64,000 nt of DNA from NCBI GenBank assembly GCA_035301345.1, contig DATGUM010000028.1, positions 1 through 64,000 of the forward strand, given 5' to 3'. The notes beneath the pieces are model-generated. The model ran no database searches. It saw nothing but the letters and a program-made list of their open reading frames with translations, and was not told where the DNA came from. This DNA comes from CALAMD01 sp035301345. GTDB taxonomy: Bacteria > Bacillota > Bacilli > Bacillales > Amphibacillaceae. Of this stretch, positions 8,431 to 17,083 are shown piece by piece. Position numbers and translations under genes: made by a program. Position 1 is the first letter of the stretch. Each line of letters begins with the position of its first letter.

Positions 8431-9966
8431 TTATTTATAATTAACTTCAGACATATCATGGAAATAGAATGGATAATATTTCATTCCCTCTAATTGAGGA
8501 TCTAGCGCCCAAATAAACTGATAGTCAGCAATATAAACCGCAGCTGCCTCTTCCGCTAAAATTTCTTGCGCTCGTTCATATAAAGCGACTTGTTCTTCAG
8601 GTTCATCTTCAAGAAGAACACGATCCATCAAGTCATCAAATTCAGCATTGTTAAAGCGGAAAAAGTTTTCATTATCATTTGTTGATACGTAATCATTCAA
8701 AATTTCATAAGCCGATGGACGACCCGTTAAATCAATTGTCGTCATTTCGTAATTATGATCCGTATATACTTGCTCTAGCCAAATACCCCATTCAACAACT
8801 TCTATTTCTAAATCAATACCTATTTCCTTTAAATTTTCTTTAGCAATTTGTGCAATATCAGCATACATCGAGCGATGAGATGAAACAGTTATTTTTGTTG
8901 AAAACCCATCACTATAACCTGCTTCTTTCATTAATTCTTTCGCGCGTTCAATATCTTGTTCATACATATTTTCTAACCCGTCTAAATAAACACTTTCCAT
9001 TGCTGGACTCATGTTTGAGCCAAGTTTAGCAGCATAACCTGAAAAGATTGACTCAATGATATCATCTTTATTCATTGCAAAGTTAATCGCTTGACGCACG
9101 CGAACATCATCAAACGGCTCAACATCCTCATTAAATGCTATTAATAACGTCGAGTTCGCTTCTTGTGTTTCAATCGTAAAGTCATTCTCAACCTCTTCAA
9201 TTCGGTGCGCAGGAATACCCATTATATCTACTTCTCTAGCTTGGAGAGACAGTATCGCTACATCGTCATCTGATTGGAATACAAAGTTAACGTTATCTAA
9301 AGATGGGACGTCTTCTTGCCAGTAGTTATCATTTTTTTCTAAAGCTAACTTTGCACCTGGTCGATATTCTACAAACTTAAATGGACCTGTTCCAACAGGC
9401 GATTCATTTTGCACGTCATCATTAGCTTCCGATATTATTGCTGCATTTAGAGCGGTTAACATATATAAAAAGTTTGAATTTGGTTCATTTAAAGTTACTT
9501 CAAACGTGAATTCATCAACAACTTCCATTGATTCAATCGCATCAAGTTCAGACGTTAACGGTTCATCTGAGTGAGTTCCGAGTAAACGATCATAAGAATA
9601 TAAAACGTCATTTGCTGTTAATTGTTCATCGTTGTGAAATAAAACATCTTCACGAATATTGAATGTGTAAACTAAACCATCTTCAGACACTTCATACGAC
9701 TCTGCTAAAGCAGGCTTAAGCGTACCATCTTCTTCAACGGCTAGTAAACCTTCATACATATTTAATATAATCATATAAGTCATAGATGCTGTTGCATAGT
9801 GGGGATCTAAAAAATCTGGATCATCTGCAATAACGATGTTCACTTCTTTATCTTCTGAACTATTTTCTTTATCCTTATCTGATCCATTGTTATTTCCACA
9901 TGCACTAAGAAGTATAATAATAGAAATAAAAATAATTAATAAAAGCTTTCGGTTCATATGACTCAT
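8431..9966 (-). CDS. Peptide-binding lipoprotein (SBP family 5)
   Basis: A 511-residue extracellular solute-binding protein. A lipoprotein signal (LLIIFISIIILLSACGN, lipobox LSAC) anchors it to the membrane. The mature part starts with a very acidic Asp/Glu/Ser linker and then DPDFLDPHYATASMTYMII, the standard opening of SBP_bac_5 proteins. High acidity is typical of exported proteins in salt-adapted bacilli. It heads the minus-strand operon and delivers peptides to the OppB/OppC pore. The ligand (di-, oligo- or modified peptide) cannot be read from sequence, but the neighbouring P1 peptidase hints at an unusual peptide. Confidence 0.93.
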   Translation of the reverse strand: MSHMNRKLLLIIFISIIILLSACGNNNGSDKDKENSSEDKEVNIVIADDPDFLDPHYATASMTYMIILNMYEGLLAVEEDGTLKPALAESYEVSEDGLVYTFNIREDVLFHNDEQLTANDVLYSYDRLLGTHSDEPLTSELDAIESMEVVDEFTFEVTLNEPNSNFLYMLTALNAAIISEANDDVQNESPVGTGPFKFVEYRPGAKLALEKNDNYWQEDVPSLDNVNFVFQSDDDVAILSLQAREVDIMGIPAHRIEEVENDFTIETQEANSTLLIAFNEDVEPFDDVRVRQAINFAMNKDDIIESIFSGYAAKLGSNMSPAMESVYLDGLENMYEQDIERAKELMKEAGYSDGFSTKITVSSHRSMYADIAQIAKENLKEIGIDLEIEVVEWGIWLEQVYTDHNYEMTTIDLTGRPSAYEILNDYVSTNDNENFFRFNNAEFDDLMDRVLLEDEPEEQVALYERAQEILAEEAAAVYIADYQFIWALDPQLEGMKYYPFYFHDMSEVNYK

Positions 9967-10259
9967 TTTATAATTCCTTTCTTAAAACACAGATAAAAGC
10001 AAAATTTTCAAACATCTATGAAGTATATGCTTGATTGCTTCACTTAGTATAAAACAAATACATAACAATTAAAACAGATTATTTATTCAATCACTTTGTT
10101 CATCTACCACTAGCCCTTGATTTCACCTTCCTATCTGACGTCAATTATGATATCCATCCCTCCTTAACGACTCAATACATATATATCCTAGTGGTTAACT
10201 ATATATTCTAGCAATACTTTATTATATTTCAAGAAGATATGAGGATGACGCATGACTGC

Positions 10260-11231
10260 TTAATCATTATTCGCAAACGATTGATAAGACAGTACACCCT
10301 CTATTGATTCAGCTGACTTAATAGCATTTATGATTGCCTTTTCCATCACTTTCACTGCGTAAGAAGCAATATAATCAAGTGAATGTGTATGACCCCCTGT
10401 CGCAAGTGCAAATACTGTATCACCATCTAACGTAGAATGAGCAGGTATGATTGTTTTAGCAAGAGCATTTTGAGTCACTTGCGCAAGCTTTGTCGCTTCT
10501 GCTTTCGTCAAAGATGCATTTACTGCCACTGCGCCAATCGTCGTATTCGCACCTTTTAAGAAATTTTGTTCATCTGCCATTTTCAGTAATTCCAAACTAT
10601 CTAAAATAACGTCACTATCTTTATCGTAAGCACCTGCTAATATAGTGTTTGTTTCCGGATCAAGCACATGCCCAACAGCATTCACTGCGACAATTGCGCC
10701 GATAACTAAACCGTTAGCAAGCTTTATCGAAGCTGTACCAAGTCCTCCTTTCATACTTTTATCAAATCCGGCTAATTTCCCAACAGTTGCCCCACAACCA
10801 GCACCTACATTCCCTGTTGAAAAGTATTCATTGCTTGCCTCACTTGCTGCTTGATACCCCATTTGTTTGTTAGGACGAACAGATGCATCTCCTACTGACA
10901 AATCAAATAAAACAGCTGCAGGTACGATTGGTACTTTCGCGAAACCTACATCTAATCCTTTGCCAGTTGATTCTAAATAATCCATCACGCCTGAAGCAGC
11001 TTCTAATCCATAGGCACTGCCACCCGTTAAACAAAGGCCATGTACTTCATCGACCGTGTTAAGTGGATCAAGTAAATCCGTTTCTCTCGTTCCAGGCGCT
11101 GAACCACGTACGTCTACCCCACACGTCGCACCTTTTTCTGTTAAAATAACTGAACAGCCCGTTAACGCTGTTTCATTTTGAGCATGACCAACTTTAATAT
11201 GAGGGACATCAACAATACTTCCGTTTTCCAT
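10260..11231 (-). CDS. P1-family (DmpA/NylC-type) N-terminal nucleophile aminopeptidase
   Basis: A 323-residue enzyme of MEROPS family P1, the self-processing amidases that include the beta-aminopeptidases DmpA/BapA and the nylon-oligomer hydrolase NylC. The precursor is normally cut autocatalytically in front of a Thr/Ser that becomes the nucleophile. Here GANTTIGAVAVNAS around residues 228-240 is the likely cleavage site (Asn229/Thr230), in line with NylC. LTGGSAYGLEAASGV is the conserved oxyanion-region stretch. It lies between the two halves of a peptide transporter, so it probably hydrolyses what that transporter imports. No signal peptide is present, so it is cytoplasmic. Confidence 0.88.
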   Translation of the reverse strand: MENGSIVDVPHIKVGHAQNETALTGCSVILTEKGATCGVDVRGSAPGTRETDLLDPLNTVDEVHGLCLTGGSAYGLEAASGVMDYLESTGKGLDVGFAKVPIVPAAVLFDLSVGDASVRPNKQMGYQAASEASNEYFSTGNVGAGCGATVGKLAGFDKSMKGGLGTASIKLANGLVIGAIVAVNAVGHVLDPETNTILAGAYDKDSDVILDSLELLKMADEQNFLKGANTTIGAVAVNASLTKAEATKLAQVTQNALAKTIIPAHSTLDGDTVFALATGGHTHSLDYIASYAVKVMEKAIINAIKSAESIEGVLSYQSFANND

Positions 11232-11324
11232 TTACTACGCCTCCCTTTAATTGTTTTATATCATTTGCTAAATTCAAGCAGTCTATTTATAGTTAAAGCG
11301 ACAGAAAATTCAGACGCAAACAAC

Positions 11325-11370
11325 CGAATCGCTAGATAACAAATTACGATTCGTCTTTATTATAATAAAG
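11325..11370. promoter_or_regulatory. Inverted repeats in the divergent peptidase/oppD promoter region
   Basis: Two symmetric elements lie in the 213-base divergent spacer: CGAATCG-N15-CGATTCG (11325-11353) and the perfect 16-bp palindrome CTTTATTATAATAAAG (11355-11370). The palindrome contains a TATAAT on each strand. On the minus strand a TGGAAA sits 17 bases before it (11382-11387), giving a possible promoter for the P1 peptidase. A common regulator of both directions could bind here; its identity is unknown. Confidence 0.4.
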
Positions 11371-11444
11371 ATAATGCTCGTTTTCCATGATGAATAATTC
11401 GATAAACAGAGCTTTTTATTTCCAATGAAGAAAGAGTGGTTTTT

Positions 11445-12446
11445 ATGCAAGATTCAAATGAAAAGGTTTTAGAAGTCAATCATTTAAAAACCCATTACTA
11501 TATAAATAATGAGTCAAAAGCACAGGCTGTTGATGACGTTAGTTTCCACGTAAATCAAGGAGAAACAGTTTGCATCGTCGGAGAATCTGGGTGCGGTAAA
11601 AGTGCCACAGCCCTGTCTATTATGCAGCTTATTTCCCCTGAGCAAGGCGAAATAACGAGTGGTTCAATTATATTAAATGGAAAAGAACTTACGCAGTTAT
11701 CCATGAAAGAAATGGGACACGTACGCGGTAAACAAATGAGTATGATTTTCCAAGAACCGATGACGTCACTTAATCCCGTTTTAAAGATTGGCAGTCAAAT
11801 GGTTGAACATATGGTTAAACACGAAAAAATTTCTAAAAAAGAAGCTGTTGAACGTGCCAAACAACTGTTAGAACTCGTAGGCTTTTCAAATATTAATGAG
11901 GCGATTAATCAATACCCCCATGAGTTGTCAGGCGGTATGAGACAACGAGTAATGATTGCTATTGCCATGGCTTGTAATCCACAATTACTCATAGCAGATG
12001 AACCTACAACAGCACTCGACGTAACGACTCAATCCCACGTACTAGATGTCATCGATACGATGAAACGTACGTTTAACTCTTCTGTTTTATTAATTACTCA
12101 TGATTTAGGTGTTGTCGCGGACGTCGCCGATCGTGTCATCGTCATGTATGCTGGACAAATCGTGGAAGAAACGATAACGAGTGAGTTATTCAATGAACCA
12201 AAACATCCTTATACAGTTGCTTTAATGAAAAGCATGCCTACTTTAAATAGTGATAACGAACGTCTTTACACCATCCCAGGAACTGTTCCTCCTGCACATC
12301 AACTACCAAAAGGTTGCCGATTTGCCGATAGGTGCAGTCATACGATGGATATATGTAAAAAAATAAATCCTGATTTATTAAACACGAAAGATGAACATTT
12401 TGTCCGTTGTCACCTCTTTACGAAAGAAGGGAATGCCAATGAGTAA
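11445..12446 (+). CDS. Peptide ABC transporter ATPase (OppD/DppD type)
   Basis: A 333-residue ATPase. Walker A is GESGCGKSA, the signature LSGGMRQR, Walker B LLIADEPTT, and the H-loop THD. The C-terminal oligo_HPY region PGTVPPAHQLPKGCRFADRC carries the cysteines that ligate an Fe-S cluster in OppD/DppD proteins. I use the ATG at 11445, preceded by AAAGAGTGG, rather than a GTG three codons upstream that is part of that site. Its stop overlaps the next gene by eight bases. It energises the permeases encoded on the other strand. Confidence 0.93.
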   Translation: MQDSNEKVLEVNHLKTHYYINNESKAQAVDDVSFHVNQGETVCIVGESGCGKSATALSIMQLISPEQGEITSGSIILNGKELTQLSMKEMGHVRGKQMSMIFQEPMTSLNPVLKIGSQMVEHMVKHEKISKKEAVERAKQLLELVGFSNINEAINQYPHELSGGMRQRVMIAIAMACNPQLLIADEPTTALDVTTQSHVLDVIDTMKRTFNSSVLLITHDLGVVADVADRVIVMYAGQIVEETITSELFNEPKHPYTVALMKSMPTLNSDNERLYTIPGTVPPAHQLPKGCRFADRCSHTMDICKKINPDLLNTKDEHFVRCHLFTKEGNANE

Positions 12447-13389
12447 GAAGGAAATATTATTAGAAGTTAGTCATTTAAAGAAATATTTCCCAATGAAAAA
12501 AGGGTTATTAAAACGCCAACAAAACGTTATTAAAGCAGTTGATGATGTTAGTTTCCATATTTATAAAGGTGAAACGCTCGGTATTGTTGGGGAATCTGGC
12601 TCCGGGAAGTCGACACTTGGTCGAGCGATTATTCAACTCATCCCGCGGACAGGCGGTGATGTTTATTACAACGGACAATCTATTCATACGATACAACAAA
12701 GCATTCAAATGATTTTTCAAAACCCAGACGCTTCACTTAATCCGCGGTTCACAGTTGGTCAATTAATTGAAGAACCTTTTATCGAACAGACGAGTCTCTC
12801 AAAGATTGAGAGGCAAAAGCGCGTTGATGACTTATTAGAAAAAGTCGGACTAAATAAAGATGCAAAAAATAAATTCCCACATGCTTTTTCAGGAGGACAA
12901 AAACAGCGCATTGGCATTGCTCGAGCATTAGCAATGGACCCACAGTTCATTATTGCAGATGAACCAGTTTCAGCATTAGACGTTTCTGTACAAGCACATA
13001 TTTTAAATTTACTCACTGATTTACAACACGATTTAGAGCTCACTTATCTGTTTATTTCGCACGATCTAAGTGTTGTAAAATATATAAGTGACCGCGTCGC
13101 TGTTATGTATAGCGGGCAAATCGTCGAAATTGGGAATAAAAATGATATTTATAATCAGCCGCTTCACCCGTATACAGAGATATTATTGCAATCAATTCCT
13201 ACGCCCAACGTGAATCAAACACGAAAGAAAATAAATTGGGCAAATGATACCTCTGCTGTTGAGGAGCAAGTGCCTGGTTGTCCGTTTTATTATAGGTGTC
13301 CTCACGCATTCGATAAATGTTTTTCTGAACGACCAGCTCTAAAAGAAAAAAATAATGAACATGCCGTCGCATGCCATTTATATGAATAA
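12439..13389 (+). CDS. Peptide ABC transporter ATPase (OppF/DppF type)
   Basis: A 316-residue ATPase, partner of the OppD-type gene. Motifs are GESGSGKST, FSGGQKQRIGIARALA, FIIADEPVSALD and SHDLSVV, with a C-terminal PGCPFYYRCPHAFDKC cysteine motif. The start ATG (12439) lies inside the end of the previous gene (ATGAGTAA overlap), with AGAAGGGA upstream, so translation is coupled. A strong hairpin terminates the operon about 60 bases later. Confidence 0.93.
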   Translation: MSKKEILLEVSHLKKYFPMKKGLLKRQQNVIKAVDDVSFHIYKGETLGIVGESGSGKSTLGRAIIQLIPRTGGDVYYNGQSIHTIQQSIQMIFQNPDASLNPRFTVGQLIEEPFIEQTSLSKIERQKRVDDLLEKVGLNKDAKNKFPHAFSGGQKQRIGIARALAMDPQFIIADEPVSALDVSVQAHILNLLTDLQHDLELTYLFISHDLSVVKYISDRVAVMYSGQIVEIGNKNDIYNQPLHPYTEILLQSIPTPNVNQTRKKINWANDTSAVEEQVPGCPFYYRCPHAFDKCFSERPALKEKNNEHAVACHLYE

Positions 13390-13446
13390 TATATTTTTAT
13401 TATATAAAAGAAAAACATTCCGACTAAAATAGTTACTAAATATAAA

Positions 13447-13490
13447 CCGGTTATATTTACCAAAACGAGATAAATATAACCGGATATTTG
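13447..13490. terminator. oppDF terminator
   Basis: A perfect 13-base stem, CCGGTTATATTTA with TAAATATAACCGG, encloses an 11-base loop and is followed by ATATTTGTATTTC. The T-rich tail is imperfect, but the position after oppF fits a terminator. It may also serve the convergent YtxH gene. Confidence 0.7.
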
Positions 13491-13547
13491 TATTTCTTAT
13501 GAAACTAACTGGATTTCTCCATAATTTTATGTACTTTATTTACTAAA

Positions 13548-13823
13548 TTATTTTTTAAAAAAGATTTCTCTCACTTCTTCAATTTGCTCCCATAAATTTT
13601 CTACTTGGCCTACTTGGTTCGTAAACGTTTCTTCTATATTTTGTATTTGTGACTGTGCACAGTCAATAATTTGTGAGCGGTTTTTTATCATATAACTCGT
13701 TTGCTCCACACAATTACGCGTCGATTCTTTGATGTACGTACGAACTTCTTTATTACTTAATGTTGCCAATCCGCCGACAACTGCACCAATTAAAATTCCT
13801 CTTATTAACGTTTGTTTTCCCAT
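13548..13823 (-). CDS. YtxH domain protein
   Basis: A 91-residue protein with one N-terminal glycine-rich hydrophobic segment (LIRGILIGAVVGGLATL) and a helical, coiled-coil-like remainder. This is the YtxH-domain layout found in small stress-associated proteins of Bacillus and staphylococci. It follows the phosphatase gene by 15 bases on the same strand and is probably co-transcribed. Its biochemical role is not known. Confidence 0.75.
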   Translation of the reverse strand: MGKQTLIRGILIGAVVGGLATLSNKEVRTYIKESTRNCVEQTSYMIKNRSQIIDCAQSQIQNIEETFTNQVGQVENLWEQIEEVREIFFKK

Positions 13824-13838
13824 AACCTCAATCGCTCC

Positions 13839-14309
13839 TTAAAAATTATGCTTTTCTCTTATATATGATAACAGACGCTGAGATGCTTCTGTGACTAAAT
13901 CATAAGTTTCATCAAAATCACCTGTGTAGTATGGATCTGGCACATAAGTTATTGCCTCGTCATTTATAAAATCAGCTGCTTTTAACACGATAGTCGTCGA
14001 ATCATCTGGCATCATTGCTCGTAAATCTTCTATGTTTTGATCATCCATAGCAATTATGTAGTCAAATGTTTCCCAATCTTCTTTCGTAATTTGTCGAGAC
14101 TTCATCCATTCATGGCCAACATTTCTACTCGTTAACTTATCAAGCGTCCCTTTATGTGGACGTTTACCCTCATGCCAATTAGCTATACCAGCTGAATCAA
14201 CAACTATCTCTTTTGTTAACTGTTCTTTATTCAGTAAATCAAGAAATATTGCCTCGATCATCGGTGAACGACAAATATTTCCTAAACAAACAAATAATAT
14301 TTTTACCAT
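13839..14309 (-). CDS. Low-molecular-weight protein tyrosine phosphatase
   Basis: A 156-residue phosphatase. The P-loop CLGNICRSP (Cys8 nucleophile, Arg14) is at the very N-terminus, and the general-acid loop is VPDPYYTGDFDETYDLV near residues 120-135. Both are diagnostic of the family that includes B. subtilis YfkJ and YwlE. Typical substrates are phosphotyrosine or phosphoarginine proteins; YwlE-type enzymes favour phosphoarginine through a Thr in the P-loop, whereas Ile is here, so tyrosine is the safer guess. It is followed by the YtxH gene. Confidence 0.9.
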   Translation of the reverse strand: MVKILFVCLGNICRSPMIEAIFLDLLNKEQLTKEIVVDSAGIANWHEGKRPHKGTLDKLTSRNVGHEWMKSRQITKEDWETFDYIIAMDDQNIEDLRAMMPDDSTTIVLKAADFINDEAITYVPDPYYTGDFDETYDLVTEASQRLLSYIREKHNF

Positions 14310-14426
14310 TTCTTCCCCCTCCTATTCCTCATAATAACCCCTTATATCTACTTCTATCAAGCACTTCCTCACTCATTCAAATATTAAGAAGATTCTGCTT
14401 CTTTAGTCATAGGCATTATTTAGAAT

Positions 14427-14499
14427 GAACAAACGTTCAGATGAACTTGACATATCTAAAATGTTAATGTAACCTTCTGTTTATCAATTGAATATTCAA
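14427..14499 (+). promoter_or_regulatory. Candidate alsT promoter and operators
   Basis: TTGACA (14447-14452) with a 17-base spacer to TAACCT (14470-14475) could be the alsT promoter, although the -10 is weak. The perfect palindrome GTTCAGATGAAC (14435-14446) abuts the -35, and GAAC-N4-GTTC overlaps it on the left. A second palindrome, TTGAATATTCAA, lies at 14488-14499 near the expected transcript start. The pair would suit a repressor, but I cannot name one. Confidence 0.4.
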
Positions 14500-14619
14500 A
14501 ATTCCACGAAAAGAGAGGATGATTTGAAAGCGCTATCAATAATGCTATTAAAGTAACTTAATCCTTAAGCACCAAAGAAAATGTTTAATCGTTTGACAAC
14601 TTTCACTGGAGGGAATAAA

Positions 14620-15978
14620 ATGGATCAAATTGATGCGTTTCTAGGTACACTTAGTGACCTTGTATGGGGACCTCCCCTACTTATTTTATTAGTTGGAACG
14701 GGAATTTATTTAACATTAAGACTTGGAATTTTACAAATTAGATTATTACCTTATGCAATGAAATTAGTTTTTGGAAAAAGTAAAGAAGACGACGATTCTG
14801 AAGGAGATATTTCACATTTCCAGGCACTGATGACCGCTTCTGCTGCAACAGTTGGAACCGGTAACATCGTTGGGGTTGCTACAGCAGTCGTACTCGGTGG
14901 TCCAGGTGCAGTATTCTGGATGTGGTTAGCAGGTTTCTTCGGAATGGCGACGAAGTATGGTGAAGCTATTCTAGCTGTTAAGTATCGTGAGAAAGACGAA
15001 TTCGGACAAATGGCCGGTGGACCAATGTACTACTTAGAGCATGGTCTTAAGCAAAAATGGCTTGGTGTTCTTTTCGCAATATTCGGAGCTTTAGCAGCGT
15101 TTGGTATCGGTAACGGTACACAATCAAAAGCTGTTGCAGATTTAATGAGCTCTACGTTTTCTGTTCCACATTGGGTTTCAGGATTAGCACTCGTTCTTTT
15201 CGCAGGTGCAGTTATCCTCGGTGGAATTAAAGCAATTGGTCGAGTAACGGCATTCTTCGTACCGATTATGGCTGTTTTCTATGTTGGGGCTGGACTTATT
15301 ATTATGATTATGAATATTGAACTCGTTATCCCAGCATTTACGCTTATCTTTAAAGCAGCATTCTCAAGTGAAGCAGCTTTAGGTGGAGCGGTAGGAGCAG
15401 CGATTCGATTCGGGGTTGCACGTGGACTCTTCTCAAACGAGGCTGGACTTGGTTCTGCACCAATCGCGGCTGCAGCTGCTAAGACAGACTTACCAGGAAG
15501 ACAAGCACTTGTTTCAATGACACAAGTTGTTTTAGATACATTTATCGTATGTTCTATTACTGCTGTTACAATCGTTATGTCAGGTCAGTGGAAAGACTCT
15601 TCAATCGAAGCTGGTGCTTTAACGGCAGAAGCTTTCAGAGAGTTAACTGGTGGAAGCCAAATTGGGCCAATCTTAGTTACAATCGGGCTCATCTTCTTCG
15701 CTTCTTCAACGATTTTAGGTTGGGGTTACTACGGCGAGAAGTGTTTCCAGTACTTATTTAAGAATCCAGCTGCTGTAAAAGCATACCGTACAGTATTCGT
15801 TCTCTTCATTTTCGTTGGTGCTACTGCTTCATTAGACGTTGTTTGGTCTTTAGCAGACGTATTAAACGGTTTAATGGCTATTCCGAACTTGATCGGGTTA
15901 CTCGGTCTCTCCGGGGTCATTATACTTGAAACGAAACGTATGCAACAAAAGATTGATGAAGAAAAAGCAGCTAGTTAA
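14620..15978 (+). CDS. alsT: Sodium:alanine/glycine symporter (AgcS/AlsT family)
   Basis: A 452-residue membrane transporter of the alanine-or-glycine:cation symporter family. The family signature is visible in ASAATVGTGNIVGVATAVVL and GGPGAVFWMWLAGFFGMATK, with RGLFSNEAGLGSAPIAAAAA further on. It moves alanine, glycine or possibly glutamine together with Na+. The start at 14620 has TGGAGGG before it; the reading frame extends 13 codons upstream without a ribosome binding site. It is monocistronic and ends in a bidirectional terminator. Confidence 0.9.
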   Translation: MDQIDAFLGTLSDLVWGPPLLILLVGTGIYLTLRLGILQIRLLPYAMKLVFGKSKEDDDSEGDISHFQALMTASAATVGTGNIVGVATAVVLGGPGAVFWMWLAGFFGMATKYGEAILAVKYREKDEFGQMAGGPMYYLEHGLKQKWLGVLFAIFGALAAFGIGNGTQSKAVADLMSSTFSVPHWVSGLALVLFAGAVILGGIKAIGRVTAFFVPIMAVFYVGAGLIIMIMNIELVIPAFTLIFKAAFSSEAALGGAVGAAIRFGVARGLFSNEAGLGSAPIAAAAAKTDLPGRQALVSMTQVVLDTFIVCSITAVTIVMSGQWKDSSIEAGALTAEAFRELTGGSQIGPILVTIGLIFFASSTILGWGYYGEKCFQYLFKNPAAVKAYRTVFVLFIFVGATASLDVVWSLADVLNGLMAIPNLIGLLGLSGVIILETKRMQQKIDEEKAAS

Positions 15979-16006
15979 ATTTAGCACACGCTTATTCAAT
16001 CAAATG

Positions 16007-16040
16007 AAAAGATCTGAGTCATTGCTGACTCAGATCTTTT
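16007..16040. terminator. Bidirectional terminator between alsT and the YedK gene
   Basis: A perfect 15-base stem, AAAAGATCTGAGTCA with TGACTCAGATCTTTT, loops on TTGC. T-runs leave on both strands, so it serves both convergent genes. Confidence 0.93.
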
Positions 16041-16709
16041 TTATTGTTCATATATTTCAATACACTTTGCATCATTATTCTTCACATAATTAACGTGACT
16101 ACTTACCGGATAAGCTTCTAGTGTTTCCATTTGAATATCATCCAGAAACCTTTTTGCATCTTCTGCTCGTTTAACGTGCGGGTCAAGCCATTCTTCTTCT
16201 TTATCTTTCGGTAAAATAATCGGCATCCGGTGATGAATACTTTCCATAAATGAGTTAGCTTCAGTCGTTAACATTGTACACGTAAATAGCGTCTCTACCC
16301 CGTCAGTCCATTTATCCCACAAGCCAGCAAACGTAAAAAGTGTTCGGTCTTTCACATGAATGCGAAAAGGATTCTTCTGTTCTCTATTTTGTTTCCATTC
16401 ATAAAAACTATCCGCAACGATTAAACATCGTTTACGTTCCATTAAGCGTTTAAAACTCGGTTTTTCGTGAGCTGTTTCTAACCGGGCGTTAATCATTTTA
16501 TTACCTATTTTTTTATCTTTTGACCATGAAGGTACTAAACCCCACTTTAAAGTTCCTACACGTTTTTCCTTCCCGTCATGAATAACAGCCAATACATTTT
16601 GGCTCGGCGCAATATTATAACTTAATTCATAAGACTGTTCATTGACATCAGTTGAAAAGTAGCTTTCTAAGTGAGATTTACTCACTGTCAGTGTATACCT
16701 TCCACACAT
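16041..16709 (-). CDS. SOS response-associated peptidase (YedK/HMCES family)
   Basis: A 222-residue SRAP-domain protein. These enzymes recognise abasic sites in single-stranded DNA and form a protective covalent link through Cys2. The essential residues are all visible: Met-Cys2-Gly-Arg at the start, NIAPSQ (Asn), the INARLET segment, VADSFYEW (Glu) and IHHRMP (His). Length matches the family. It is transcribed alone toward the terminator it shares with alsT. Confidence 0.93.
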   Translation of the reverse strand: MCGRYTLTVSKSHLESYFSTDVNEQSYELSYNIAPSQNVLAVIHDGKEKRVGTLKWGLVPSWSKDKKIGNKMINARLETAHEKPSFKRLMERKRCLIVADSFYEWKQNREQKNPFRIHVKDRTLFTFAGLWDKWTDGVETLFTCTMLTTEANSFMESIHHRMPIILPKDKEEEWLDPHVKRAEDAKRFLDDIQMETLEAYPVSSHVNYVKNNDAKCIEIYEQ

Positions 16710-16775
16710 CGAAATCCCTCACTTTCTTTGAGAAAGTTATTAATACATTTAAAATAATAAGTATTTGCATAAAAT

Positions 16776-16813
16776 CAAAAAAACTTGAATAAGCCATTAC
16801 TCATTCAAGTTTT
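16776..16813 (-). terminator. Terminator of the thiol-redox operon
   Basis: AAACTTGAAT and ATTCAAGT enclose a 12-base loop; the minus-strand transcript continues into seven T. It closes the operon after the small AUU-start gene. Confidence 0.8.
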
Positions 16814-16818
16814 ATGTT

Positions 16819-17013
16819 TTATTCATCTTTTTCTTTTTTAAAATCACCTTTTATAAGTCCCTTTATTAAAATAACGATTAAAAACAATAACCAAGATGAG
16901 ACGACATAAAAGATAATTTTTCCTGATCCGAATAAATCATCTAAAAAGAAAAACATACCGCCCCAGATGAGCGTAATAAAAGCAATTTGATATAATAAAA
17001 TATTGAGTGGAAT
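16819..17013 (-). CDS. Small two-helix membrane protein with apparent AUU start
   Basis: An open frame of 64 codons encodes two hydrophobic segments (NILLYQIAFITLIWGGMFFF and IIFYVVSSWLLFLIVILIKG) and a lysine-rich tail. No ATG, GTG or TTG exists between the in-frame TGA upstream and codon 20. Yet a perfect AGGAGG lies nine bases before an ATT (17011-17013), exactly where initiation would be expected. AUU initiation is known for infC in Gram-negative and Gram-positive bacteria. It follows the histidine kinase by 70 bases and ends at the operon terminator. A sequence error at the start codon, or initiation at the internal ATG, are the alternatives. The protein family is not recognised. Confidence 0.6.
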   Translation of the reverse strand: MPLNILLYQIAFITLIWGGMFFFLDDLFGSGKIIFYVVSSWLLFLIVILIKGLIKGDFKKEKDE

Positions 17014-17083
17014 TGTTGTTAACCTCCTGAATCAAAATACTATTATGTGTAGTTTACCGTAAAACAAATATTATTTCTATCTT

